Assembly (NCBI GenBank): GCA_038107835.1
Contig: JAYNHH010000004.1
Location: 43,009-107,008 of the forward strand
Length of the DNA: 64,000 bases
DNA from: MED-G116 sp038107835
GTDB taxonomy: Bacteria > Pseudomonadota > Alphaproteobacteria > Puniceispirillales > Puniceispirillaceae
Reading direction: 5' to 3'
Numbering within the stretch: the stretch's first letter is position 1; each line of letters begins with the position of its first letter. Under the pieces are notes generated by a model that had not been told where the DNA came from, did not search any database, and saw only the letters and a program-made list of their open reading frames with translations. The position numbers and the translations under genes were made by a program. Positions 1-8,829 of this stretch are shown piece after piece.

Positions 1-899
1 CAATCTATCATACCCATGGGCTGTTCGTTGCCAGCAATCTGCTCTGCATGGTCGGTGGCAGCATGATCTTCCTGCCGAAATTCTCCGCTGCAGATGCGCT
101 TGCCTGGATGCCAAAAGCCAGCAGCATGATGGGGGTTCCAACCTTCTACACGCGGCTTCTCGATGCCCCGGAATTCACCCGCGAGGCTGCCAGCCATATG
201 CGGCTGTTCATTTCCGGTTCTGCGCCCCTTCTGGCCGAGACACATATCCAGTTTGAGGAACGCACCGGCAAGATGATCCTCGAGCGCTATGGCATGACCG
301 AAACCAATATGAGCATCTCAAACCCCTATGAGGGCGCGCGCATCGCCGGCACCGTGGGTAAACCCCTGCGTGGGGTTGAAATCCGCATTGCTGATGCCAA
401 AACAGGAGAGCCTGTTGCAGCTGGCGAGATCGGGGTCATTGAACAACGCGGCGACAATGTGTTTCTGGGCTATTGGGAAATGCCTGAAAAGACCGCTGAG
501 TCCTTCCGTGATGACGGGTTTTTCATCACTGGCGACATGGCGCAGCAGGACGAGAATGGCTATATCACAATCGTTGGCCGCGACAAGGACCTGATCATTT
601 CTGGCGGTCTGAACGTCTATCCAAAAGAGGTCGAGGGTCTGATCGATGAGATTGACGGCGTTCTGGAGTCAGCTGTGATCGGTGTCCCCCACCGGGATTT
701 TGGCGAGGCCGTGGTTGCTGTTGTCGTGCCGTCGGACAGCGCTCTGGATACAGGTTCAATCAGCGCCTCACTTGCTATGCGCATCGCCAAATTCAAACAG
801 CCAAAGGCGGTCATTCTGGCAGATGCCCTGCCCCGGAACACCATGGGCAAGGTTCAAAAAGCCGAATTGCGCAAAACCCATGCAGATCTGTTTGCCTGA
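1..899 (+). CDS. Malonyl-CoA synthetase (MatB-like), 5' truncated by window edge
   Basis: The C-terminal ~299 residues of an ANL-superfamily acyl-CoA ligase; the reading frame is open from base 3, so the gene begins before the window. The family activates malonate (or another short dicarboxylate) with ATP and CoA in the cytoplasm. Visible features are the HTHGLF stretch near the left edge, the ERYGMTETNM segment (adenylation motif A5), the TGDMA motif, the GRDKDLIISGG hinge, and the C-terminal PRNTMGKVQK loop that carries the catalytic lysine. The SGSAPL and ERYGMTETNM wording is typical of MatB rather than long-chain ligases. It is followed tail-to-tail by the DMT transporter gene after 4 bases. 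The substrate is inferred from family resemblance only. Confidence 0.85.
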   Translation, partial: IYHTHGLFVASNLLCMVGGSMIFLPKFSAADALAWMPKASSMMGVPTFYTRLLDAPEFTREAASHMRLFISGSAPLLAETHIQFEERTGKMILERYGMTETNMSISNPYEGARIAGTVGKPLRGVEIRIADAKTGEPVAAGEIGVIEQRGDNVFLGYWEMPEKTAESFRDDGFFITGDMAQQDENGYITIVGRDKDLIISGGLNVYPKEVEGLIDEIDGVLESAVIGVPHRDFGEAVVAVVVPSDSALDTGSISASLAMRIAKFKQPKAVILADALPRNTMGKVQKAELRKTHADLFA

Positions 900-903
900 C
901 AGC

Positions 904-1806
904 TCATACAACACCACGCCGATTTTTCTCGCGCCACAGGATGAATACTGACGACAGCACGATGACGATGCTGCCGCCAACAATTTCGGTGGTCAGCCTC
1001 TCGCCAAAAACCATGATCCCGGCGATGATGCCGAATGGTACCGACAGATAGCGGAACGGCGCGAGCAGGCTTGCCGGTGCAAGCCGGTGGCTGAGCGCAA
1101 TGAAAAACTGCTGAAAGCTCGACAGGACGCCAATCAGCAAAAGGATGGACAGGCTGGTTTGGTCCATTGGCAGCGTTTCGCCCTGCCAGACAAAGAGCAG
1201 CGCAAACAACACCGCGCCAGCACCATTGTACCAGATGGCGGTGCTGGCCGGATTGTCACTGCGGCCAAGTTTGCGCAGCATCACCAGCATCAAGGCGCCA
1301 AAAAAGGGCGCGCCAAACCCCAGCGCCACCCCCATTGGGGACCAGCCATCGGCACCCGGGCTGATCACCATGATCGCACCGCCAAAACCGACAATCACCG
1401 CCGTCCAGCGACGCCAGCCAACACGCTCACCAAGAAGAAATGGCGCAAGGAAGGTGATAAACAATGTCAATGTCTGAAACAGCGTGGTGACCTTGGCCAG
1501 CGACATCAGGTCAAGCGCAGCATAGAAACAGGTCAGGCTGGTCAGGCCGGCGACGGTTCGCGCCGCCAGAATGCCATATTGCGAGACAGCAAATGCGGCG
1601 CGCCCATGTTGGAAGATCGCAGCAAGGATCAGAAGCGGCAGACACAGCGCATAGCGAAACAGCAGAATGGTGATGATTGCAAAATCGGGAGCGATGAATT
1701 TCACCAGAACTGAAATCCCCACTGTCAGCAGGATTTCAGCGATCCCAATAGAGACACCAAGCGGAATGTTGAGATGGCGATCCGGCTGGTCTGCCGCGCC
1801 CACCAT
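904..1806 (-). CDS. DMT-superfamily (EamA) transporter
   Basis: A 300-residue polytopic inner-membrane protein with about ten hydrophobic segments arranged as two EamA repeats. The segment around LLGERVGWRRW marks the end of the first repeat and FGERLTTE the second. Such proteins export metabolites or amino acids, but the substrate cannot be read from sequence. It is clearly paralogous to the DMT gene at 49069-49971: both share LLGERVG, an R(R/K)LG segment and an AIWYN motif. It lies 33 bases after the dehydratase gene on the same strand, so the two may be co-transcribed. The ATG start has a poor ribosome-binding site, so the exact N-terminus is uncertain. Confidence 0.85.
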   Translation of the reverse strand: MVGAADQPDRHLNIPLGVSIGIAEILLTVGISVLVKFIAPDFAIITILLFRYALCLPLLILAAIFQHGRAAFAVSQYGILAARTVAGLTSLTCFYAALDLMSLAKVTTLFQTLTLFITFLAPFLLGERVGWRRWTAVIVGFGGAIMVISPGADGWSPMGVALGFGAPFFGALMLVMLRKLGRSDNPASTAIWYNGAGAVLFALLFVWQGETLPMDQTSLSILLLIGVLSSFQQFFIALSHRLAPASLLAPFRYLSVPFGIIAGIMVFGERLTTEIVGGSIVIVLSSVFILWREKNRRGVV

Positions 1807-1839
1807 CAGACAGAACCGAAGCGATGAGCGCGCAGCACG

Positions 1840-3012
1840 CTAGCCCTCGATATCAAATTGATCGGCATATTTATCTGAAATGCTGACGCCAAGGCCCGGC
1901 AGCGTATCATCCAGATCGAGATAACCGTCAACCGCGTCCGGATCGCCGTCAAAAATATAATAGAACAGCTCATTGCCAACCTCGACATCGAAGACCGGGA
2001 AATACTCGCTGATCGGACAATTGAAATTGGCCATTGTCAGGTGATAGTTATGCATCTGACCCGCATGCGGGATCACCGGAATCTGATGCGCCTCGGCAAC
2101 TGCGTTGATCTTCTGCGCGGCGGTAATGCCGCCAACACGGTTGGTGTCATATTGCAGAATGCTGACGGCCTTTTCCTGCAACAGCTGCGCGCAGCCAAGC
2201 AGCGAGAATTCGTGCTCGCCCCCGGAGATCGGGATCGGCCCCCGGTTGAGTTCGGCGTAGCCACGCAGATCATCGGCGATCACCGGTTCCTCGAGCCAGC
2301 GTGGTTCAAATTTCTCCAGCTTGGGGAGCATACGGCGGGTGTAATCGAGATTCCAGCCCATATAGGCCTCAAGCATGATGTCGGTGTCATAGCCGATCAC
2401 CTCACGCACTGCCTCGACGCGCTTCAGATTTTCCCGCATCCCGGCCATGCCGTCTTTTGGCCCATAACCGAAGCGTGTCTTGAAGCCGGTATAGCCGTGT
2501 TTCAGCGCCTCTTCGGCCTCTGCCTGCATCGCCTCGATCGGCCCGGCATAGAGTTTCGAGTAATAGACCGGGATTTTTTCCTTGGTGCGCCCGCCAAGCA
2601 GTTTGAAAACCGGCTTGTTGGCCAGCTTTCCCATAAGGTCCCAGATGGCGATATCAATCGCCGAAATGGCAACCATACCAATGCCCTTGCGCCCCCAGGC
2701 ATGGGTGCGCCGGTACATTTTTTCCCACAGATAGGCGTAATCAAACGGATCCTCGCCGATCACCAGCGGCGCATAATATTCATCAATGGCTTTTTTTGTC
2801 AGTGACGGCGCAAGCGCTGCATTGCCGATGCCAACAGTACCACAATCGGTGGTAATCTCGCAGGTGAGCCATTGGTGAAAGCGAAAGGAACTCATCGCAT
2901 CGCCCCGGTCCCACAACGCATCCGACGCATTGGTACAGAAATTTCCCTGCGGCGGAACGGTTGGCCCTTTCCAGTTCCAGACACGCGCCCTGACCGACAT
3001 TATCTTAGCCAT
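1840..3012 (-). CDS. Enolase-superfamily sugar-acid dehydratase (rhamnonate dehydratase-like)
   Basis: A 390-residue mandelate racemase/muconate lactonizing enzyme family protein. The N-terminal capping domain is followed by a beta-barrel with metal-ligand positions E215 (in LEAY), E241 (in LEEP) and E266 (in SGGEHE), and a D289/H316 dyad (QYDTN, IPHAG). The whole layout, especially PISGGEH and the IPVIPHAG region, resembles L-rhamnonate dehydratase, which removes water from a sugar acid to give a 2-keto-3-deoxy acid. Odd points: the first metal ligand is Glu where rhamnonate dehydratase has Asp, and the usual KxK is KTR. The true substrate is therefore open. The start is an ATG with GGGGGAG upstream. 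Palindromic operator candidates lie just upstream. Confidence 0.8.
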   Translation of the reverse strand: MAKIMSVRARVWNWKGPTVPPQGNFCTNASDALWDRGDAMSSFRFHQWLTCEITTDCGTVGIGNAALAPSLTKKAIDEYYAPLVIGEDPFDYAYLWEKMYRRTHAWGRKGIGMVAISAIDIAIWDLMGKLANKPVFKLLGGRTKEKIPVYYSKLYAGPIEAMQAEAEEALKHGYTGFKTRFGYGPKDGMAGMRENLKRVEAVREVIGYDTDIMLEAYMGWNLDYTRRMLPKLEKFEPRWLEEPVIADDLRGYAELNRGPIPISGGEHEFSLLGCAQLLQEKAVSILQYDTNRVGGITAAQKINAVAEAHQIPVIPHAGQMHNYHLTMANFNCPISEYFPVFDVEVGNELFYYIFDGDPDAVDGYLDLDDTLPGLGVSISDKYADQFDIEG

Positions 3013-3054
3013 ATCCCTGTCACTCCCCCACAGTCACATCTGTAGTCTTAAATT

Positions 3055-3099
3055 TGGTATACCGTTTTCAAAGACAGCAAATCAAGATTAAATCTTGAT
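3055..3099. promoter_or_regulatory. Candidate operators upstream of the dehydratase gene
   Basis: Two palindromes lie within 90 bases of the dehydratase start. GGTATACC occupies 3055-3062, and a perfect 19-bp palindrome, ATCAAGATT-A-AATCTTGAT, occupies 3081-3099. The surrounding DNA is AT-rich compared with the genes. Position and symmetry suggest binding of a dimeric regulator, for example of the GntR or LysR class, but no regulator gene is adjacent. The role is inferred. Confidence 0.45.
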
Positions 3100-3147
3100 A
3101 GGCATTTTGTGGTCGCTGTGATATGCACCACCCACATTGCAGGCGCA

Positions 3148-3232
3148 GCGGGCGTGATGGAATGGTAGACATAACGGACTTAAAATCCGTGGGCCCTAGG
3201 CCGTGGGGGTTCAAGTCCCCCCGCCCGCACCA
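3148..3232 (+). tRNA. tRNA-Leu (anticodon TAA)
   Basis: An 85-base class II tRNA. The 7-bp acceptor stem GCGGGCG (3148-3154) pairs with CGCCCGC (3222-3228), followed by discriminator A and an encoded CCA (3230-3232). The anticodon stem CGGA/TCCG encloses loop CTTAAAA with anticodon TAA. A long variable arm (GGGCCCTAGGCC region) and a T arm with GTTCAAGTC complete it. It sits alone between a minus-strand operator region and the TauD-type gene; no integrase or duplicated 3' end is visible beside it. Confidence 0.95.
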
Positions 3233-3359
3233 TCAAACAGCCCCGTGATGGTGACCCGTCAGCTGAAGATGTCAGACCGTGACAGGCACGCCCTCACTTG
3301 GTCAAAATGACAGGCAATGATACCGTTCCAAGACCAAAACCCAAGAGGAGACGCCGCAT

Positions 3360-4340
3360 ATGGGACTGATTGCCACGCAGCCAATCACCGGACCAACCGC
3401 ATGGCGCGCTGCTGATTTTGCCGACGACCAAACATGGATATTCGAGCTGTCAACGACCCATATCTCTGAGATCAGACAGGCTCTTGCCACCGTGAAGGCA
3501 GCTGGGCTGGCATTTCCTGATTTTGGCAAAGGGGATTTTGCCCTGCCGACCCTTGGGCCGGCTCTGGCGGGAATTATGGCCGATCTTGAGACCGGACCGG
3601 GTTTCAAGCTGCTGCGCGGCATTCCGGTCGAGGCGACAGCCGATACCGACAATGACATCATCTGCTGGGGACTGGGCCTCCACATGGGAAAGGCCGTTCG
3701 CCAGAACCCACAGGGTGATCTGATTGGCCGGGTGATGAATGTTGGCGATCTGACTGACAGGCAGACCCGCGTCTATGAGACAAACGCCTACCTGCCCTAT
3801 CACACCGACCCAACCGATGTTGTCAGGCTGCTCTGTATCCGCCGGGCAAAATCGGGCGGCATCAGCAGCCTTGTCAGTTCGGCCTCGCTATATAACGAGC
3901 TTCTGGCCACGCATCCTGAATATCTGTCATGTCTCTACCGTCCAATGTTCTATCCGCATCTCGGCGGTGACAGGGCCGGTCTGTCACCGGTGTTCAGCTA
4001 CCACAAGGGGCAGCTGACCTGTCGCTATTTGCGGCAATATCTGGAGCTTGGCCATGACATGATGGGCACACCGCTCTCACCCATCGAATTGGAGGCCTTT
4101 GACCGGATTGATGCAATCCTGCATGACGCCAGCATGCGCATCGACATGATGATGAAGCCGGGTGACCTGCAATTGGTCAATAATTATGCAGTGATGCATT
4201 CACGCACCAGCTTTGAAGATTTTCGCGAAATCGAGCGTAGGCGTAAGAAGCTGCGGCTGTGGCTACGCTGTGAAAACGCACGGGAACTCGGCTATGATTT
4301 TCCGGGAAGAGAGGGATTTCCAGCGCCCAAAACAACCTGA
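3360..4340 (+). CDS. TauD/TfdA-family Fe(II)/2-oxoglutarate dioxygenase
   Basis: A 326-residue cytoplasmic oxygenase of the TauD/TfdA/gamma-butyrobetaine hydroxylase group. These enzymes couple 2-oxoglutarate decarboxylation to hydroxylation of a small acid. The facial triad is visible: H148 and D150 in YHTDPTD and distal H280 in VMHSRTSF, with the arginine-rich stretch after residue 295 supplying the 2-oxoglutarate-binding Arg. GAGGAG lies well placed before the ATG. About 100 bases downstream begins the TRAP transporter operon on the same strand, so the imported compound may be its substrate. Which compound is not determinable here. Confidence 0.85.
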   Translation: MGLIATQPITGPTAWRAADFADDQTWIFELSTTHISEIRQALATVKAAGLAFPDFGKGDFALPTLGPALAGIMADLETGPGFKLLRGIPVEATADTDNDIICWGLGLHMGKAVRQNPQGDLIGRVMNVGDLTDRQTRVYETNAYLPYHTDPTDVVRLLCIRRAKSGGISSLVSSASLYNELLATHPEYLSCLYRPMFYPHLGGDRAGLSPVFSYHKGQLTCRYLRQYLELGHDMMGTPLSPIELEAFDRIDAILHDASMRIDMMMKPGDLQLVNNYAVMHSRTSFEDFREIERRRKKLRLWLRCENARELGYDFPGREGFPAPKTT

Positions 4341-4440
4341 CGACACATCACTTTAGGTGTTGTCAGCCTGAAACGCCTGTGTAGGGTATTATATAAGCAA
4401 AAGGACAAAACCGAACTGTCCACACTGTAGGGAGGAAGTA

Positions 4441-5460
4441 ATGCAAAAATCAGCATTCATGAAAACTTTATTGATCGGCACTGGTGCCCTCGCCATGTCT
4501 GTTGGCGCGGCTGTCTCGTCTGCTACGGCAGATACGGTATTGACTGTTTCATCTTGGGCAAGCCCGAAACATGCGATGAACGCATCTGTTTTTCCATGGA
4601 TGAATGAACAGTTGACCGCCTGTTCCGGTGGTAGCCTGAGCCTGAAGGTCGAATATGGTCTGGCCCCACCACCAGCGCAATATGATACCGTCCGCGATGG
4701 TGTTGCCGATCTCACATGGATGGTCCACGGCTATACGCCTGGCAAATTTGAGACGACAAAAATAGCCGAACTGCCGGGTCTTTTTGGAAAATCAGCGGCC
4801 GTATCAGCTGCGTTCCAGGCCACCTGGGAAAAGCATCTTTCCGCTGCCAATGAGGCTAAAGGTGTCGAGATCCTGACTAATTTCGTCCACGGGCCGGGAA
4901 TGATCCATACCGTCAAGCCGATTTCGGGTTTCAGGGATTTGAATGGCATGAAGCTGCGTGTTGGCGGTGGTGTAGCCAATGCCATTGGCCGGGCGCTGGG
5001 AGTTGCAGGTGTCAATGTACCAGCACCAAAGGTCTATGAAACCATTTCATCAGGCGTTGCCGATGGCGTGTTTTTCCCAATGGAAACAATGTACGCGTTC
5101 AAGGTTGCGGAAATTGCCAAACATACCTACCGCAACACTGACGGCATCTACACCACTTCATTCGCCATTCCGATGAACAAGGACACCTATGACAGCCTGT
5201 CTGACGAGCACCGCAAATGTATCGATGATATGCGTGGCGTGAAAATGGCTGCAAAGGTTGGCTCATTCTGGGATGCAGCCGATGATCTGGGGATGGAAAA
5301 AGGCCTCGAGGCAGGTCTTGTCATCACCGATGCGAGCGACGCGGACAAAGCCTATTTCAAGGAGTTGACAGCCGGCATCGAAGCCGATGTTCTTGCCGAA
5401 ATCGACAAGCGCGGCGTTGACGGCAAAGCGGCTCTGGCCTTCTTCAAATCGCAGCTCTAA
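4441..5460 (+). CDS. TRAP transporter substrate-binding protein (DctP family)
   Basis: A 339-residue periplasmic solute receptor. The N-terminus has a basic start, a hydrophobic core and an Ala-rich cleavage region (about residues 1-30), then the two-lobed DctP fold. The GMKLRVGG segment (around residue 165) contains the arginine that usually bridges a substrate carboxylate. GGGAGGAAG lies just before the ATG. It heads the dctP-dctQ-dctM operon. DctP proteins mostly bind organic acids, so an acid is the expected ligand. The 100-base upstream interval contains a TATTATATAA stretch that may belong to a promoter. Confidence 0.92.
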   Translation: MQKSAFMKTLLIGTGALAMSVGAAVSSATADTVLTVSSWASPKHAMNASVFPWMNEQLTACSGGSLSLKVEYGLAPPPAQYDTVRDGVADLTWMVHGYTPGKFETTKIAELPGLFGKSAAVSAAFQATWEKHLSAANEAKGVEILTNFVHGPGMIHTVKPISGFRDLNGMKLRVGGGVANAIGRALGVAGVNVPAPKVYETISSGVADGVFFPMETMYAFKVAEIAKHTYRNTDGIYTTSFAIPMNKDTYDSLSDEHRKCIDDMRGVKMAAKVGSFWDAADDLGMEKGLEAGLVITDASDADKAYFKELTAGIEADVLAEIDKRGVDGKAALAFFKSQL

Positions 5461-5480
5461 CGAGTTGAGGTGACTCCCTG

Positions 5481-6005
5481 ATGACTGGGGTGACAAAAAT
5501 CATGGAACGGTTGGCAGAATCTGCCAGCCGTTTCCTTTCAGGCCTTGCGGCCCTTATTCTATTTGTTCTGGTTGTCCTGACCTGCGTCGATGTAATCGGG
5601 CGGTATTTTTTTTCAATGCCCGTTGTCGGCGCTGTTGAACTCGTCAGGATCTGCATGGCTGGCATCATTTTCTTTTCACTGCCTGCCATGTTCTTTCGCA
5701 ATGACCATGTCTGTGTTGATCTGATCACCATGCTGATGCGTGGCCGGCTTGGCTGGATCATCAGCATTGTAATGCTGATTGTCTCAATCTATGTCGCCTG
5801 GCGGGTGGGCGACCGCGTGTTCGACTATGCGGTGCGGGCCCATGAAGATGGCGACAAGACCGAATATCTGGGCATTCCCCGGGTGATCACCGTGTCCTTC
5901 ATAACGCTCTCGCTCTATGCGGCGGCGGTGATGGGCTTTATCCGCCTGTGGATTATTCTGTTCAATCCTGACCAAGCGAACCCTGCCGAGGGTGAGGACA
6001 TCTAG
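5481..6005 (+). CDS. TRAP transporter small permease (DctQ family)
   Basis: A 174-residue inner-membrane protein with four predicted hydrophobic segments, typical of DctQ in length and topology. It starts 21 bases after the receptor gene and runs into the large permease gene with no spacer (stop ends at 6005, next ATG at 6006), so the two permease subunits are translationally linked. It partners the DctM subunit in sodium-driven uptake. Confidence 0.9.
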   Translation: MTGVTKIMERLAESASRFLSGLAALILFVLVVLTCVDVIGRYFFSMPVVGAVELVRICMAGIIFFSLPAMFFRNDHVCVDLITMLMRGRLGWIISIVMLIVSIYVAWRVGDRVFDYAVRAHEDGDKTEYLGIPRVITVSFITLSLYAAAVMGFIRLWIILFNPDQANPAEGEDI

Positions 6006-7295
6006 ATGGGCGTTGCATTACTTGGGTTTGCTGCTGTTTTGATTCTGGCCTTCATGCGGATGCCGCTTGGCATCGCGCTGGGCCTTGTTGGCGTGATCGG
6101 TTTTGGTGAGTTGTCAAATTACCGGGCCGCCATTTCCAGCGCTGCTCGACTGGTCATTGACTCAGGTCAATCCTACGGCCTGTCGGTCGTGCCGCTGTTC
6201 ATCCTGATGGGACTGATGGTTGAACGTGGCGGGATGGCCAAGGAGCTGTATCGCGCCGCCTATGTCTTCTTGGGGCACCGCAAGGGTGGGCTTGCAATGT
6301 CGACGATTGTCGCCTGCGGCATGTTCTCGGCGATCTGCGGCTCATCTCTCGCGACAGCAGCAACCATGTCCAAGGTCTCAATGCCGGAAATGCGACGTTA
6401 CAAATACAATGACTCACTGGCCACCGCCTCAATCGCAGCTGGTGGAACGCTTGGCATTCTGATTCCACCAAGCGTAATTCTGGTGATTTACGGCCTGATG
6501 ACCGAAACCTCAGTCGGCAAGCTGTTCATTGCCGGCGTTCTGCCCGGTCTGGTTGGCGTGCTGTTCTATCTGTTGGCCGTGGTTGTCGTTGTCACCCGCA
6601 ACCCCGCAGCAGGCCCGGCCGGCGAGCGCAGCAACTGGGGCGAACGCCTTCTGGCACTGCGCGATGTCTGGACTACGCTGGGATTGTTCATCTTTGTCAT
6701 TGGCGGCATCTATGTCGGTGCCTTCACACCGACGGAAGCCGCGGGAATGGGCGCTGCCGGCGCCATGCTGATCGCCTGGCGGCGTGGCGCGCTGAGCGTT
6801 GCATCAGCGATGGAGGTGCTGCGTGAAACGGCAGTGACCTCGGCGAAGCTGTTTGTGCTGCTGTTTGGTGCCCTGATCTTTTCAAATTTTGTCAACCGCG
6901 CCGGCCTTCCAGCTGCGCTGATCGACATTGTCACCGCCTTTGACCTGTCCCCGATCGGAGTGATTTTCATCATTCTGCTGATCTATGTGCTGCTTGGCTG
7001 TGTTTTTGAGTCAATGTCGATGATCCTGCTGACCGTACCCATTTTCGCGCCGCTGGTGGAGGGGCTTGGCTTTGATCTGATCTGGTTTGGCATTCTGGTT
7101 GTGGTTGTCACCGAAATAAGCCTGATTACCCCGCCCATCGGGCTGAATGTCTTTGTGCTGAAAGGCGTTTTGAAGGATGTCTCGGTAAAGACGATCTTTA
7201 AAGGCGTAACCCCTTTCTGGGTGGCCGATATCTTCCGGCTGACGCTGTTGGCACTGGTGCCGACGATTGCGCTGTTCCTGCCATCAATGATGTAG
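6006..7295 (+). CDS. TRAP transporter large permease (DctM family)
   Basis: A 429-residue protein with about twelve membrane segments and the family hallmarks: the GILIPPS loop around residue 155, the FTPTEAAG motif near residue 240, and the ITPPIGLN motif near residue 375. It forms the ion-coupled translocation channel with the DctQ subunit and receives substrate from DctP. It ends 4 bases short of the 3' end of the minus-strand catabolic cluster, so the two operons converge. Its proximity raises the possibility, unproven, that it feeds that cluster. Confidence 0.93.
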   Translation: MGVALLGFAAVLILAFMRMPLGIALGLVGVIGFGELSNYRAAISSAARLVIDSGQSYGLSVVPLFILMGLMVERGGMAKELYRAAYVFLGHRKGGLAMSTIVACGMFSAICGSSLATAATMSKVSMPEMRRYKYNDSLATASIAAGGTLGILIPPSVILVIYGLMTETSVGKLFIAGVLPGLVGVLFYLLAVVVVVTRNPAAGPAGERSNWGERLLALRDVWTTLGLFIFVIGGIYVGAFTPTEAAGMGAAGAMLIAWRRGALSVASAMEVLRETAVTSAKLFVLLFGALIFSNFVNRAGLPAALIDIVTAFDLSPIGVIFIILLIYVLLGCVFESMSMILLTVPIFAPLVEGLGFDLIWFGILVVVVTEISLITPPIGLNVFVLKGVLKDVSVKTIFKGVTPFWVADIFRLTLLALVPTIALFLPSMM

Positions 7296-7299
7296 GCAC

Positions 7300-8829
7300 T
7301 CAGGCAATTAGGCGCGCCGCCTCTCCGGCCAGTATCTTACCAAGCGCGCTGCGCGGCAACTTTTCGACAAAGACCACCGCCTTTGGCTGTTTGAACCGGG
7401 CAACAACTCCCTCAAAAACCCGCAGGATATCGCTCTCAGTCACATCTGCCGCGCGGCGCACCGCGACAACAACCGGCACTTGACCCCAGCACTCATCATC
7501 GCGCCCAACAACGCAGAATTCGACAAGCCCTGCATGGCCGGTCAGGAAGCGCTCCAACTCTGCCGGATAGATATTCTCACCACCGGATATGATCACATGT
7601 TTCAACCGGTCGGCAAACCAGTAGAGACCAGCGGCATCACGCCGCGCCATGTCGCCTGTGTGGAACCAGCCATCCGTGAGGTTCGCCCGTGTCGCCACCT
7701 CATCCTGCCAATATCCGGTCAGGACATTGTCGCCCCTCACCCAGATTTCGCCAACCGTGCCATCAGCAACATCGCATCCATCCGGACCGACAAGCCGGAT
7801 CGCATTGTCACACCCCGCCCGGCCAATGGAACCAATGGTCTCAAAGGCAATGTCAGCTGTCTGGTAAATGGCGGATGGCGCGGTTTCAGTCGCGCCATAG
7901 ATCTGCACCACCGGAATCTGCCGATCATGCACCGCCCTGATCAGCGCCACAGGTACGTCGGTCGAGCCAATGGAAAACAGCCGCATGCTGGAAAGATCAG
8001 TTTTGGCCCAGTTTTCATGCGTGACCATGGCACCTAGAATTGTCGGCACAGAATTCATCAGCGTGACACTCGCCTGTGCAATCGCATCAAGGGCTGCAGC
8101 CGGATCAAAACTGCGATGCAGGATCACTGTTGCACCAGAGATCAGAGCCGGGACTGGATGGATGTTCAAACCACCAACATGAAATAGGGGCAGCACATTC
8201 AGCACAACATCCGAAGATTGCAGACTGTAGGCATGCTGGCTCATTCTGGCATTGCTGCGCATCGCACGCTGTGGCAACACCGCCCCCTTTGGCCGTCCTG
8301 TCGTACCGGAGGTGTAAACGATCAACAGCGGTGCCTCGGATGTATCCGTTGTGTCATCGGCCATCATGGGTGCGATGCCACCGTCTGCACGGGCGCTGTC
8401 AAGACCGTCGATTGGCTGTCTGATCATTGTCGTGTCCGGCCCGGTCAGCGCGTCGATGCCAGCGGCAAATTCGGCCCCATAGACCAGCATTTTTGGCGTA
8501 CAGTCACGAAGCTGATAGGCAAGCTCGGCGGCCGACAACCGCCAATTCAATGGCACCATGATGACGCCGGCACGCGCCGCTGCCAGCAACAGAACAAAAT
8601 ACTCTGGATGGTTCATGCTGTAGCAGGCGAAGCGATCACCCTTTGCAAGATGAGCAGCCATCCAGTGCGCCGTCACATCAACCAACCTGGCAAGTGCCGC
8701 ATAGCTCAGGCTATCACCCTCAAAGATCAGCGCCGGCTTGTCAGGCGTCAACTGCGCGTTGCGGAGGACGGCATGATCCAACCGCCAGGCCACAGCATCC
8801 AGCCCTGCGTCAGTCACTTGCCGCGTCAT
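7300..8829 (-). CDS. Acyl-CoA synthetase (AMP-binding, ANL superfamily)
   Basis: A 509-residue adenylate-forming CoA ligase. Motifs: P-loop-like YTSGTTGRPKG (around residue 173), YGATE (A5), TGDMA (A7), the DRLKHVIISGGENIYP hinge and the C-terminal PRSALGKIL with the catalytic Lys. Its ATG shares one base with the stop of the upstream flavoprotein gene, so the pair is translationally coupled. It is the last gene of the catabolic cluster and probably activates an aromatic or aliphatic acid intermediate. The fatty-acid versus aryl preference is unknown. Confidence 0.88.
   Translation of the reverse strand: MTRQVTDAGLDAVAWRLDHAVLRNAQLTPDKPALIFEGDSLSYAALARLVDVTAHWMAAHLAKGDRFACYSMNHPEYFVLLLAAARAGVIMVPLNWRLSAAELAYQLRDCTPKMLVYGAEFAAGIDALTGPDTTMIRQPIDGLDSARADGGIAPMMADDTTDTSEAPLLIVYTSGTTGRPKGAVLPQRAMRSNARMSQHAYSLQSSDVVLNVLPLFHVGGLNIHPVPALISGATVILHRSFDPAAALDAIAQASVTLMNSVPTILGAMVTHENWAKTDLSSMRLFSIGSTDVPVALIRAVHDRQIPVVQIYGATETAPSAIYQTADIAFETIGSIGRAGCDNAIRLVGPDGCDVADGTVGEIWVRGDNVLTGYWQDEVATRANLTDGWFHTGDMARRDAAGLYWFADRLKHVIISGGENIYPAELERFLTGHAGLVEFCVVGRDDECWGQVPVVVAVRRAADVTESDILRVFEGVVARFKQPKAVVFVEKLPRSALGKILAGEAARLIA

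Noticed and set aside
3148..3232. tRNA-Leu as an integration site for a genomic island
   Set aside because: No integrase, no repeated 3' end and no composition shift beside it.
4360..4392. TTGTCA and TATTAT as promoter of the TRAP operon
   Set aside because: The spacer is 21 bases, too long for a standard sigma-70 promoter.
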